A stretch of 32,892 nt of DNA from Dehalococcoidia bacterium (GTDB taxonomy: Bacteria; Chloroflexota; Dehalococcoidia; Tepidiformales; Tepidiformaceae), in the NCBI GenBank assembly GCA_009841435.1, contig VXLW01000053.1, forward strand, positions 1 to 32,892, in the 5' to 3' direction. Position 1 is the stretch's first letter, and each line of letters starts with the position of its first letter. The notes under the pieces were generated by a model. The model had not been told where the DNA came from, did not search any database, and saw nothing but the letters and a program-made list of their open reading frames with translations. Positions 7,635 to 15,221 of this stretch are shown here, piece after piece. Position numbers and translations under genes: made by a program.

Positions 7635-9020
7635 CTAGACCAGCAGCCGGAACGGCGCTTCGAGGTAGTCGCGCAGCGAGGCCAGGAACTGCGCTGCCGG
7701 CGCCCCGTCGAGCGCGCGGTGGTCCCAGGTCAGGCTCAGCGTCATCGCCTTCTGCCGGACGGGACGCTCCCCCTCCCAGCGCACGTCGTCGCGCAGCCGG
7801 TTCACCCCGAGGATGCCCACTTCGGGCGGGTTGAGGATGGGCGTGAACGAGTCGACCCCGAACATCCCCAGCGTCGACACCGTGAAGGTGCCGCCCGCCA
7901 TGTCGTCGAGCCCGAGCTTCCCTTCGCGCGCCAGCCCCGCCAGCCGCGAGGACTCCAGCGCGATCTCCTTCAGCCCGAGTTGGTCGACGTGCCGCACCAC
8001 CGGCACGACGAGCCCCTCATCGAGCGCGACGGCCATGCCCACGTGAACCTCGCCCCGCAGGTTCATCTCCGTTCCGAGGAACTGTGCGTTCATGCGTGGG
8101 TGGTCGAGCAGCGCTTTCGCCGCGGCCTTCATCACGATGTCGGTGTACGAGGGTCGCACGCTGTCGCCCGCCCACTCCTCGATCAGTTGGCTGCGCAGCT
8201 TCACGCAGTCGTCCATGGCCACGTCCATGTCCATGGTCAGCTGCGCCGTCTCCTGCAGGCTCGCGTACATGCGCTCGGCGATGACCTTGCGCATGCCCCG
8301 CACCGCCATCACCTCGTCCTCGCGCGCCGCCGCCGGAGCAGCCGCTGCTGCGGGGGCAGCCGCGGGCGCGCCGCTCGCTGCTGCCGCTTCGACGTCTTCC
8401 TTCGTGATGCGACCGCCGGGGCCCGTCCCTGTCACTGTCGACAGGTCGACGCCGAGCGCCTCCGCCCGCTTCCGCGCCAGCGGCGAGGCAGGCGCGGGGG
8501 CGCCCGCCGGAGCAGCCGCGGGTGCGGCTGCCGCCGCCTCGTGCGCGGTACGCACGTCGTCTTCGGTCACGCGCCCGCGCGGACCCGTCGCCGTAACCGT
8601 GGCGAGGTCCACGCCCAGCTCTTTCGCAAGCCGCCGCGCGGCCGGCGAGGCCGGCACACGCTCGCCCTCGGCTCGTGCCGGGGCTGCGGGAGCTTCGGTC
8701 GCTGCTGCCGCAGGCTCTGCCTCGGCAGGAGCGGCGTCCGCCGCTGGCGCGCCGCCTCCCGGCAACACATCCGGAATCTCTTCGTCGGCGGCGTAGATCC
8801 ACCCCACGACCGCGCCCGGGTCGACGGTGGCCTCGGCCGGCACCAGGTGCCGCACGATGCCCGCGGCTTCCGCCTCGACCTCCATCTCGACCTTCTCGGT
8901 CTCGAGCCGGTAGAGGTCCTCGCCGAGCTTCACCTCGCCGCCGTCGGGGATGTGCCACTCGGCTACGGTTCCCTCCGTCATCGTCATGCCGAGCTTCATC
9001 ATGTAAATCTCGGTTGGCAT
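7635..9020 (-). CDS. Dihydrolipoamide acyltransferase (E2) with two E3-binding domains
   Basis: This 461-residue protein uses the ATG at 9020, where the lipoyl domain begins (MPTEIYMMKLGMTMTEG); a longer in-frame extension looks non-coding. The domains in order are: a lipoyl domain (1-80) with Lys43 in ETEKVEM as the lipoylation site; an Ala/Pro linker; a first peripheral-subunit-binding domain (122-156); a second linker; a second binding domain (177-211); and a catalytic core (235-461) with H434-x3-D438-G. E2 transfers an acyl group, probably acetyl, from E1 to CoA. Two E3-binding domains are unusual for bacterial E2. Only one base separates the AcoX stop from this ATG (TGAgATG), so translation is probably coupled. 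The acetoin versus pyruvate preference is not decided by sequence. Confidence 0.94.
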   Translation of the reverse strand: MPTEIYMMKLGMTMTEGTVAEWHIPDGGEVKLGEDLYRLETEKVEMEVEAEAAGIVRHLVPAEATVDPGAVVGWIYAADEEIPDVLPGGGAPAADAAPAEAEPAAAATEAPAAPARAEGERVPASPAARRLAKELGVDLATVTATGPRGRVTEDDVRTAHEAAAAAPAAAPAGAPAPASPLARKRAEALGVDLSTVTGTGPGGRITKEDVEAAAASGAPAAAPAAAAAPAAAREDEVMAVRGMRKVIAERMYASLQETAQLTMDMDVAMDDCVKLRSQLIEEWAGDSVRPSYTDIVMKAAAKALLDHPRMNAQFLGTEMNLRGEVHVGMAVALDEGLVVPVVRHVDQLGLKEIALESSRLAGLAREGKLGLDDMAGGTFTVSTLGMFGVDSFTPILNPPEVGILGVNRLRDDVRWEGERPVRQKAMTLSLTWDHRALDGAPAAQFLASLRDYLEAPFRLLV

Positions 9021-9021
9021 C

Positions 9022-10068
9022 TCATCCCCCGTCCTGTTGGAGTTGCTGTTCCTCTGGCGAGCCGCCGGCCGCCTCGTCGTTGCGATACAAACCCACGCAC
9101 GCTGCGTACTCCAGCGTCGCGTGGACATCGATGACCCAGGGACCATCCCGGGCTACTCGGAGTGTAGCCGCTTGCCCCGGTTTCAACACACGCTCACGTT
9201 CGCCGTCGAACGCGAGCACGCCCGGTCCCGTCACCGTCACCGACTCCCCGAGCGCGAGTCGCGTGTGCGAACGCACGGCGATCGGCTCGTACAGCCCCGG
9301 CGCGATCGGCGCCAGCAGGGAGACGCCCCCCTCGCCCGGCCCCAGGCGCATGTGCAGTGCCTCGTCCTCGTTCGGCGTCAGCGGGGCCAGCAACCCCCCG
9401 ATGGAGGTGATTCCCACGGCCGACGGCTCCGCCCGCGTGACGACCGCCTCGCGCAGGCGCTCCCCGCCCCAGATCGCACGCGAACCCACAAAGCGGTCGG
9501 CAGCGAGCACGGCGTCGACGAGGGCGATGTCGTCGCGCTCGCCTTCGATCTCGACGTGTACCGCCTTCACCTGCCTCGCGACCCGGTCCAGCGGAACCTG
9601 GCCACTGGCCACGAGCCCCGCCGCCGAGCCCGCTACCGTTGCCTCCACCATCGTCGGGAAGACGTTGTTCGTGCCCGTTGAGACGGGAACGATGGGCGCC
9701 TCTCGCCAGCCAAGCGCGAAGGCCCGGTTCGTGCCGTCTCCCCCGAGCGTGATGACAGCCCCGCAGCCCTCCGCCCGCAACGACTCCGCCGCGCGGATGG
9801 TGTCGAGCGTGCTCGCCGTGTGCGTCGCCTCAACGGCGACGAACGTAGCCTCGTCGCCGAATTCCTCGGCTGCGGCTGCCGTGATCCCGTGCGTGTCGGG
9901 CATGTAGCGGAAGTCGCGCACGCCGCTCGCGAGTGCGCCAACGATCGCGCGCCGCACGATCGCGCGCTTCTCCTGGTTGTCGAAGACCGACGCGCGCGCA
10001 ACGAGGCGGCGGATGTCCTTCCCCGAAGCGGGGTTGGCGGCGATCCCGAGTGGGCGCGAGGCGGTCAG
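9022..10068 (-). CDS. acoX: AcoX-like ATP-NAD kinase family protein, apparent CTG start
   Basis: This 348-residue protein carries the GGDGT motif of NAD/diacylglycerol kinase folds (109-113) and STGTNNVFP downstream. The N-terminus, GIAANPASGKDIRRL then ASVFDNQEK, is typical of AcoX from acetoin-catabolism operons. That conserved part lies upstream of the first ATG-like codon (9957). The only suitable start before it is CTG at 10068, four bases after the E1 beta stop, which would give MTASRPLGIAANP. An in-frame TAG at 10072-10074 blocks any longer frame. AcoX is not needed for the known dehydrogenase reaction and its role is unclear, but its place between E1 beta and E2 is the classic acoABXC arrangement. 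The family is secure; the start codon is inferred from conservation. Confidence 0.88.
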   Translation of the reverse strand: MTASRPLGIAANPASGKDIRRLVARASVFDNQEKRAIVRRAIVGALASGVRDFRYMPDTHGITAAAAEEFGDEATFVAVEATHTASTLDTIRAAESLRAEGCGAVITLGGDGTNRAFALGWREAPIVPVSTGTNNVFPTMVEATVAGSAAGLVASGQVPLDRVARQVKAVHVEIEGERDDIALVDAVLAADRFVGSRAIWGGERLREAVVTRAEPSAVGITSIGGLLAPLTPNEDEALHMRLGPGEGGVSLLAPIAPGLYEPIAVRSHTRLALGESVTVTGPGVLAFDGERERVLKPGQAATLRVARDGPWVIDVHATLEYAACVGLYRNDEAAGGSPEEQQLQQDGG

Positions 10069-10071
10069 GGC

Positions 10072-11076
10072 CTATCCCGTCCCGAGGATGCGACGCGCCT
10101 CGGCCGCGATGCGCTCGGCGTTCGGCACGTACGTCTGCTCCAGCACCGGGCTGAACGGCACGGGCGAGAACGGCGCCGCCACGCGGCCGACCGGCGCATC
10201 GAGGTAGTCGAACGCCAGCTCCGCGATCTGCGCCGCAATCTCCGCGCCGACGCCGCCGAAGCGGACCGCCTCGTGCACGACGAGCGCGTTATGCGTCTTC
10301 GACACCGAGTTGATGATCGTGTCGGTGTCGAGCGGCTGCAGCCACAGCGGGTCGATGACCTCGACGCTGATGCCTTCGCCCTCGAGGATATCCGCGGCCT
10401 TCGTGGCCTCGTGGATCATCCGCCCGTGCGCTACGACGGTGAGGTTGTCGCCCTCGCGCAGCACGTTCGCCTTCCCGATGGGAAGCGTGTACGGCTCCTC
10501 CGGTACCTCGCCCGGCAGCGCCATCAGGCCCTTGCACATCACGACGAACACCGGGTTCGGCTCGCGCGCGGCGGTGATGATCGCGCCCTTCACGTCGTAG
10601 GCCGTCGCCGGCATCACCACCTTCAGGCCCGGCGTGTGGCAAAGCCACGCCTCCAGGCTCTGGGAGTGCTGCGCCGCCAGGTTCATGCCCGCGCCCGACA
10701 TCGTCAGAACGGTCACCGGCAGCGTCGCCTTGCCGCCGAACATGTACCGCATCTTCGCGAGCTGGTTGACGATCTCGTCCATGCACTCGCCGATGAAGTC
10801 CATGAACATAATGTCCACGATCGGCTTGAGGCCCGTGGCCCCCGCCCCCACCGCCAGCCCGATGATGCCGGACTCGCTGATGGGCGTGTCGATCACGCGG
10901 TCCGGCCCGAACTCGTCGAGCAGGCCGCGGTAGATGCCGAACACGCTGCCCGCGCCGGCGACGTCCTCGCCGGCCATGAACGCCAGCGGTTCCTCCTGGA
11001 GCGCCTGGCGGACGCCCTCCGTTATCGCGAGGGTGTAAACGAGTTGCCGCCCGGCGGGCGCTTCTGCTGCGGTCAT
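10072..11076 (-). CDS. acoB: Thiamine-dependent dehydrogenase E1 beta subunit (acetoin/pyruvate type)
   Basis: This 334-residue protein matches E1 beta subunits in length and motifs: GEDVAGAGSVFG near the N-terminus, DTPISESGIIGLAVGAG, and VTVLTMSGAGMNLAAQHSQSLEAW, which contains the conserved QHSQ. The C-terminal transketolase domain (VLREGDNLTVVAHGRM, WLQPLDTDTI) completes it. With E1 alpha it forms the heterotetramer that binds thiamine diphosphate and decarboxylates pyruvate or cleaves acetoin. AcoX next door favours the acetoin system. The ATG at 11076 has AGGAG eight nt upstream, and the E1 alpha stop is 10 bp before it. It ends in TAG in the same frame as AcoX. Confidence 0.92.
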   Translation of the reverse strand: MTAAEAPAGRQLVYTLAITEGVRQALQEEPLAFMAGEDVAGAGSVFGIYRGLLDEFGPDRVIDTPISESGIIGLAVGAGATGLKPIVDIMFMDFIGECMDEIVNQLAKMRYMFGGKATLPVTVLTMSGAGMNLAAQHSQSLEAWLCHTPGLKVVMPATAYDVKGAIITAAREPNPVFVVMCKGLMALPGEVPEEPYTLPIGKANVLREGDNLTVVAHGRMIHEATKAADILEGEGISVEVIDPLWLQPLDTDTIINSVSKTHNALVVHEAVRFGGVGAEIAAQIAELAFDYLDAPVGRVAAPFSPVPFSPVLEQTYVPNAERIAAEARRILGTG

Positions 11077-11086
11077 TGGTTCGCTC

Positions 11087-12106
11087 CTAACTCGCCGCCG
11101 TGGGCGTGTAGACGTCGTTGAGCAGGTTCGCCGGGTCCGGCAGGGGGCTGTTCTCGGCGAATTCGATCGACTCGGTGATGTCGGCCATGACTGCGTCGTG
11201 CACGGCTTGGATCTCCTCCGCGGTCATCACGCCCATCTCGACCATGCGCTGCTCGTGCTGCGGGATCGGGTCACGGGCTCGCCACTCTTCGAGCTCCTCG
11301 TCGGTGCGGTAGTGCAGACCGATGCCGCGCAGGCCCACGTGGTCGACGAAGCGGTAGGTCTTGCACTCCACCAGCGTGGGGCCGCCACCTGAGCGGGCGC
11401 GTTCGATCGCCTCGCCGGCGGCTTCCCAGACTGCAATCGCGTCCATGCCGTCGCAGATGACGCCCGGCATGCCGTACCCGGCGGCGCGGTCGGCGACGTC
11501 ACTGATCGCTTGGTGCTCCGCCTGTGGCGTGAACTCGCCGTAACCGTTGTTCTCGCAGACGAACACCACCGGCAGCTTCCAGATGGCCGCCATGTTCGCC
11601 GCCTCGTGGAAGGCGCCCTCGTTCGTCGCGCCGTCGCCGAAGAAGGGGACGGCCACGTTCATGGAGTCGCGACCTTCCATCCGGGCGAGGTACTTGTTCG
11701 AGAAGGCCGCGCCCACGGCGATGGGCGGCCCCGCCGCCACGATGCCGTTCGCGCCGAGCATGCCCGCATCCACGTTCGAGATGTGCATGCTGCCGCCGCG
11801 GCCCTTGTTGTAGCCGGTCTCCCGGCCGTACAGCTCCGCGTACATCTTCTTGAACTCGCCGCCCTTGGCCACCAGGTGCCCGTGGCCGCGATGCGTGCTC
11901 GTAATCTGGTCCTGGTCGCTGAGGTGCACCATCACACCCGATGCGACGGCTTCCTCGCCGATGTACAGGTGCAGCGCCCCCGGCGACTTGCCCTGTTCCA
12001 TCAGCTTGCCCGCCTCTTCCTCGAAGTGGCGAATTCGCACCATCCGGAGATGCAGGTCCTTCAGGACCTCTTCGCTTGGTTCCATTGCCTGGCTGCTGTT
12101 GGCCAC
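11087..12106 (-). CDS. acoA: Thiamine-dependent dehydrogenase E1 alpha subunit (acetoin/pyruvate type)
   Basis: This 339-residue protein starts at GTG 12106, chosen because GGAGG lies six nt upstream; the frame extends further but without a ribosome-binding site. The thiamine-diphosphate motif runs from GDG (157-159) to NN (186-187). STHRGHGH and KGRGGSMHIS are the expected E1 alpha phosphorylation-loop region. SMHISNVDAGMLGANGIVAAG resembles acetoin dehydrogenase alpha subunits as well as pyruvate dehydrogenase. With E1 beta it carries out the first step: thiamine-dependent cleavage and transfer of the acyl group to E2 lipoate. It is the first gene of the minus-strand cluster, divergent from the SDR gene, with an inverted repeat in the shared control region. 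Confidence 0.92.
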   Translation of the reverse strand: MANSSQAMEPSEEVLKDLHLRMVRIRHFEEEAGKLMEQGKSPGALHLYIGEEAVASGVMVHLSDQDQITSTHRGHGHLVAKGGEFKKMYAELYGRETGYNKGRGGSMHISNVDAGMLGANGIVAAGPPIAVGAAFSNKYLARMEGRDSMNVAVPFFGDGATNEGAFHEAANMAAIWKLPVVFVCENNGYGEFTPQAEHQAISDVADRAAGYGMPGVICDGMDAIAVWEAAGEAIERARSGGGPTLVECKTYRFVDHVGLRGIGLHYRTDEELEEWRARDPIPQHEQRMVEMGVMTAEEIQAVHDAVMADITESIEFAENSPLPDPANLLNDVYTPTAAS

Positions 12107-12226
12107 GGCATCCTCCGCGCACAGTGGGATAGGGACGCCGTCGCGGGCGTCCGAGCGCCCGCGCATCGTACAGGACCACTCCGACTCGACAAAGGCGCGG
12201 CGCCCCTTCCCGCCTGCACTTTCGTA

Positions 12227-12258
12227 GCAGTGCGCGACTCTCTAGAATCGCGCACTGC
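12227..12258. promoter_or_regulatory. Inverted repeat with promoter-like centre between divergent acoA and SDR
   Basis: An 11-bp perfect inverted repeat (GCAGTGCGCGA and its complement) surrounds CTCTCTAGAA in the 217-bp gap between the E1 alpha and SDR genes. TAGAAT at 12243-12248 is a good -10-like hexamer reading towards the SDR gene, but no convincing -35 is seen. An operator overlapping a promoter, or a hairpin, are both possible. The rest of the gap shows nothing recognisable. Confidence 0.45.
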
Positions 12259-12323
12259 CAAACAGGCGGCCGCGGCCCTGGATCCGCCCGGTCGCACCCA
12301 ATACAAGGGAGGTTCCCCACACC

Positions 12324-13121
12324 ATGGATCTTGGACTGCAAGGCAAGAAGGCCCTCGTTACGGCCGCCAGCCAGGGCATCGGCAACTTCATCGCCAACAC
12401 CCTCGCCGCCGAAGGCGCCGATGTCGCCATCTGCGCCCGCACCGCGGAGCGGGTTGATGCCGCCGTCGAAGGGCTCAAGTCTCACGGCACCAACGTCTGC
12501 GGCGCCGCCTGCGACGTCGGCGACGGCGACGCCCTCAAGGCCTGGGTCGAGGCCAGCGCCGCCGAGCTTGGCGGCATCGATATCTACGTCAGCAACGCCT
12601 CCGCCGGTGGTGGCGGCTCGCTCTGGAACGAGCACTTCGCCATCGACATGATGGGCACCGTCAACGGCGTCGACGCCGCCCTGCCGTTCCTCACCGAGTC
12701 CGAGGCCGCCAGTGTTGTCGTGATCAGCACGTCGGCTGCCGTTGAGGCCTTCCCGCCGCCGCCCGCGACCTCCGCCGGCGCCTACGGCGCCATGAAGGCC
12801 GCCCTGCTGAACTACGCGTCCTTCGCCGCTCAGCAGCACGCGCCCGCAGGCATCCGCTTCAACGTCGTGTCGCCCGGCCCCACCTACTTCGAGGGTGGTC
12901 CCTGGCACAACATCGAGCAGGCTATGCCGCCGTTCTTCGAGATGATCGCGAACGGCATTCCCCTGCGCAGCAAGAGCAAGCCCGACACCCTCGCCGGCCA
13001 GATGGGCAGCGGCGAAGAGGTGGCGAACGTCGCTGCCTTCCTCGCGAGCCCGGCTTCCAGCCACACCACCGGCGTCAACGTCGTCGTCGACGGCGGCTTC
13101 ACCCGCCGCGTCGCCTTCTAG
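12324..13121 (+). CDS. Short-chain dehydrogenase/reductase
   Basis: This 265-residue classical SDR has the cofactor motif TAASQGIG (13-20), SNAS in place of NNAG (90-93), a serine-rich strand, VISTS (134-138), and the catalytic pair Y154-x3-K158. The C-terminus ends in VVVDGGFTRR, as usual for the family. It should oxidise or reduce an alcohol or ketone with NAD(P); the substrate is unknown. GGGAGG lies upstream of ATG 12324 with somewhat long spacing. It is transcribed away from the dehydrogenase cluster, and a strong hairpin follows its stop, so it is probably a single-gene unit. Confidence 0.93.
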   Translation: MDLGLQGKKALVTAASQGIGNFIANTLAAEGADVAICARTAERVDAAVEGLKSHGTNVCGAACDVGDGDALKAWVEASAAELGGIDIYVSNASAGGGGSLWNEHFAIDMMGTVNGVDAALPFLTESEAASVVVISTSAAVEAFPPPPATSAGAYGAMKAALLNYASFAAQQHAPAGIRFNVVSPGPTYFEGGPWHNIEQAMPPFFEMIANGIPLRSKSKPDTLAGQMGSGEEVANVAAFLASPASSHTTGVNVVVDGGFTRRVAF

Positions 13122-13136
13122 TTCACGTACAGCGGG

Positions 13137-13168
13137 AGTCCCGCGCCGGCACACTCCGGCGCGGGACT
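13137..13168 (+). terminator. Strong hairpin after the SDR gene
   Basis: A perfect 13-bp stem (AGTCCCGCGCCGG and its complement, 6-nt loop) begins 15 bp after the SDR stop. It is followed by CTTCGTGCTTCG, which is only moderately T-rich. Position and stability support a transcription terminator separating the SDR and ThuA-like genes. Confidence 0.7.
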
Positions 13169-13207
13169 CTTCGTGCTTCGCCGCGCACATCCCGCAGGGA
13201 GGCTGCC

Positions 13208-13987
13208 ATGCCGAGAATCGACGCCTACCTCATCGCGGGTGGCAAGTGGCACGACATTAACTTCGCCCGCCTCGAGGTTCTCAAGCTCCTCCACGAGGAT
13301 GACGACGTGCGCGTCCGCGTCGGCGAGGACTACAGCAACACCGAGGCCATCGCCGCCGCCGACTTCCTCATCAGCTACACCTGCGACGTGCATCCCACCG
13401 TTGAGCAGCAGGAGGTCGTGCGCGACTTCGTCGCGAGCGGCAAGCGCTGGTTCGCCCTCCACGGCACCAACTCCGTCATGGACTTCCAGGCCGACGGCGT
13501 CCATTGCCCGCGCGACTACCCCATCCTCATGGAGACGCTCGGCAGCCAGTTCCTGGCCCATCCGGCCATCGAGCCCTACCCCATCACGGTGAGCGAGTCT
13601 GCAAAGGACCATCCCCTCGTGGCCGGCATCGAGCCCTGGCAGTGCGAGGACGAGCTCTACCTTTGCGAGTACCACGGCGACATCATCCCCCTCATGGAGA
13701 CGCGTTTCGCCGGAGACAGCGGCGCCGGGTTCTTCGAGCACGACTGGCCGAACGACGAGCCCCGCCTCGTGATGTACCTCCACCCCGTGGGTGAGGGCGA
13801 GGTCCTCTACTTCACGCCCGGCCACCGCCGTTCGAAGTACGACATGCAGGATCCCCCGCTGAGCGTCCCCGAATGGCCCGTTCCCGAACTGGGCGCGTGG
13901 ACTGAGCCCACCTACTACGAGATCCTCCGCCGCGGCATCGAGTGGGCGAAGGAGCCCACCCGCGCCGCCGCTGCGGCCGCCGGCTAA
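13208..13987 (+). CDS. ThuA-like (trehalose-utilisation family) protein
   Basis: This 259-residue protein has the flavodoxin/glutamine-amidotransferase-like fold pattern of the ThuA family. Features are a first strand, AYLIAGGKWHD, then DFLISYTCD, VASGKRWFALHGTN, and HPLVAGIEPWQCEDELY, and a C-terminal GEGEVLYFTPGHRR strand with Pro-Gly-His. Members occur in sugar catabolism and in many environmental operons of unknown purpose, so trehalose use should not be assumed. GGGAGG lies seven nt before ATG 13208. The Ala-rich C-terminus converges on the acyl-CoA-dehydrogenase-like gene with a 12-bp gap. The family call is good; the biochemical role is unknown. Confidence 0.85.
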   Translation: MPRIDAYLIAGGKWHDINFARLEVLKLLHEDDDVRVRVGEDYSNTEAIAAADFLISYTCDVHPTVEQQEVVRDFVASGKRWFALHGTNSVMDFQADGVHCPRDYPILMETLGSQFLAHPAIEPYPITVSESAKDHPLVAGIEPWQCEDELYLCEYHGDIIPLMETRFAGDSGAGFFEHDWPNDEPRLVMYLHPVGEGEVLYFTPGHRRSKYDMQDPPLSVPEWPVPELGAWTEPTYYEILRRGIEWAKEPTRAAAAAAG

Positions 13988-13999
13988 GCGCGGCGCTCC

Positions 14000-15196
14000 C
14001 TAGGCGAACAGCAGCGGGTTGTCCGGAAGCTCCCCGAAGAGCATCCCACCCAGCGTTTCGAAGTTGCGTGGCGAGGTTCCCGCGTGCTGCGTGGCCGCGT
14101 GGATGTCGCGGAAGCAGCGCTCGATCGGACTCGTCTGGAAGACGGACGTGCCGCCCGCCGCGGTGTGCACCAGGTCGGTCGCGTAGGCGGCGCTGCGGGT
14201 CGCGTTCGTGCCCGCCAGCGAGAGGTCCCGCCGCTGCTCCAGGCTCACGTCGTCGCCCCGCAGCACGGTATCCCAGGCCTCGTCGACCATCTCGTAGAGC
14301 CACGAGCGCGCGGACTGGACGGCGGCGTGCGCCTTGGCGACCTCATTGCGGATGGCGGTGTTGTCGCTGATACGCGCCTGCGAGGTGCGCGCCGTCTTCG
14401 TCTTGGCGAGCTTGATGAACTCGTCGATAGCGCGCTGCGCGATGCCGGTCGCGATGATCCCGATCGGCGCGCCCAGGATGCCCATCACCGGGAAGTGGTA
14501 AAGTGGCCCCTCGAAGTGCTTGCCGCGCGTGGTCCCGGCGCCGAAGGCGGATGTGCGGTACTCCGGCGCGAACGCGTCTTCCACGGCCACGTCGTTGCTG
14601 CTCGTGGCGCGCAGGCCCACTACGTGCCACGTATCGATGATCTCCGCCTCTTCGCGGGGGAAGGTGACGAAGCGCATCTCGGGGATGCCCATCGGCGTCA
14701 TCCGCGGCCGCCCGTTCTCCATGACCATGATGCCGCCGCCGACCCACCTGGCGTGGCTCGACCCGCTGCAGAATGGCCAGCGCCCCGTCACGCGGTAGCC
14801 GCCCTCGACGGCCACGGCGGGATTGAAGGGGAAGATCCCCCCCGCCCCCACGGCGCTCGGAGGTCCGTCCACGTAGGACTCGGCGATGGACTCTTCCGAG
14901 CTGGACGACGAGAGCGCCGCTCCCGTCGACCAGATCCAGAGGTTCCAGGCGGCGGAGCCGTGAACCCTGGCGACCGCCTCGAACAGCTCGAACCCCTCGC
15001 GGGGCGTGGACTCGAGGCCGCCCAGCGACTCAGGAACCCAGACGCCGAGCAGGCCCTCGTCCTTCATCGCCTCGAACGTGCGGTCCGTCAGGCGCCGCTC
15101 GCGCTCGGCCTCGTCGAGGTCTTCCTCCACGATGGGCGCGATCGCTTCTGCTCGCGCGAGCAGGCTCTTCGTTTCCGTTCCGGTTGCCGTTGCCAT
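14000..15196 (-). CDS. Acyl-CoA-dehydrogenase-fold flavin monooxygenase (HsaA/DszC type)
   Basis: This 398-residue protein has the three-domain acyl-CoA dehydrogenase fold but resembles group D flavin monooxygenases. Examples are GVWVPESLGGLE in the N-terminal helical domain, RWPFCSGSSHARW (139-151) in the central barrel, and ERCFRDIHAATQHAGTS (359-375), which matches the C-terminal domain of HsaA/DszC-like enzymes. These use reduced flavin from a separate reductase to hydroxylate aromatic or sulfur compounds. No reductase is adjacent. A true dehydrogenase role cannot be ruled out. It lies 25 bp after the neighbouring acyl-CoA dehydrogenase gene, probably in the same operon. ATG 15196 suits the family N-terminus. 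Confidence 0.85.
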   Translation of the reverse strand: MATATGTETKSLLARAEAIAPIVEEDLDEAERERRLTDRTFEAMKDEGLLGVWVPESLGGLESTPREGFELFEAVARVHGSAAWNLWIWSTGAALSSSSSEESIAESYVDGPPSAVGAGGIFPFNPAVAVEGGYRVTGRWPFCSGSSHARWVGGGIMVMENGRPRMTPMGIPEMRFVTFPREEAEIIDTWHVVGLRATSSNDVAVEDAFAPEYRTSAFGAGTTRGKHFEGPLYHFPVMGILGAPIGIIATGIAQRAIDEFIKLAKTKTARTSQARISDNTAIRNEVAKAHAAVQSARSWLYEMVDEAWDTVLRGDDVSLEQRRDLSLAGTNATRSAAYATDLVHTAAGGTSVFQTSPIERCFRDIHAATQHAGTSPRNFETLGGMLFGELPDNPLLFA

Positions 15197-15221
15197 GTCA
15201 GGTCCCTTCGTGTTGAGGCGG

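Noticed and set aside
5922-9134. A 1,070-codon open frame on the + strand
   Set aside because: It is the complement of the E3 and E2 genes. Its translation is Arg/His/Asp-rich low-complexity sequence with no domain, typical antisense shadow in high-GC DNA.
10072-10074. E1 beta-AcoX fusion through TAG readthrough
   Set aside because: The genes share a frame, but AcoX and E1 beta are separate proteins in known operons and a CTG start fits. Readthrough was kept only as an alternative.
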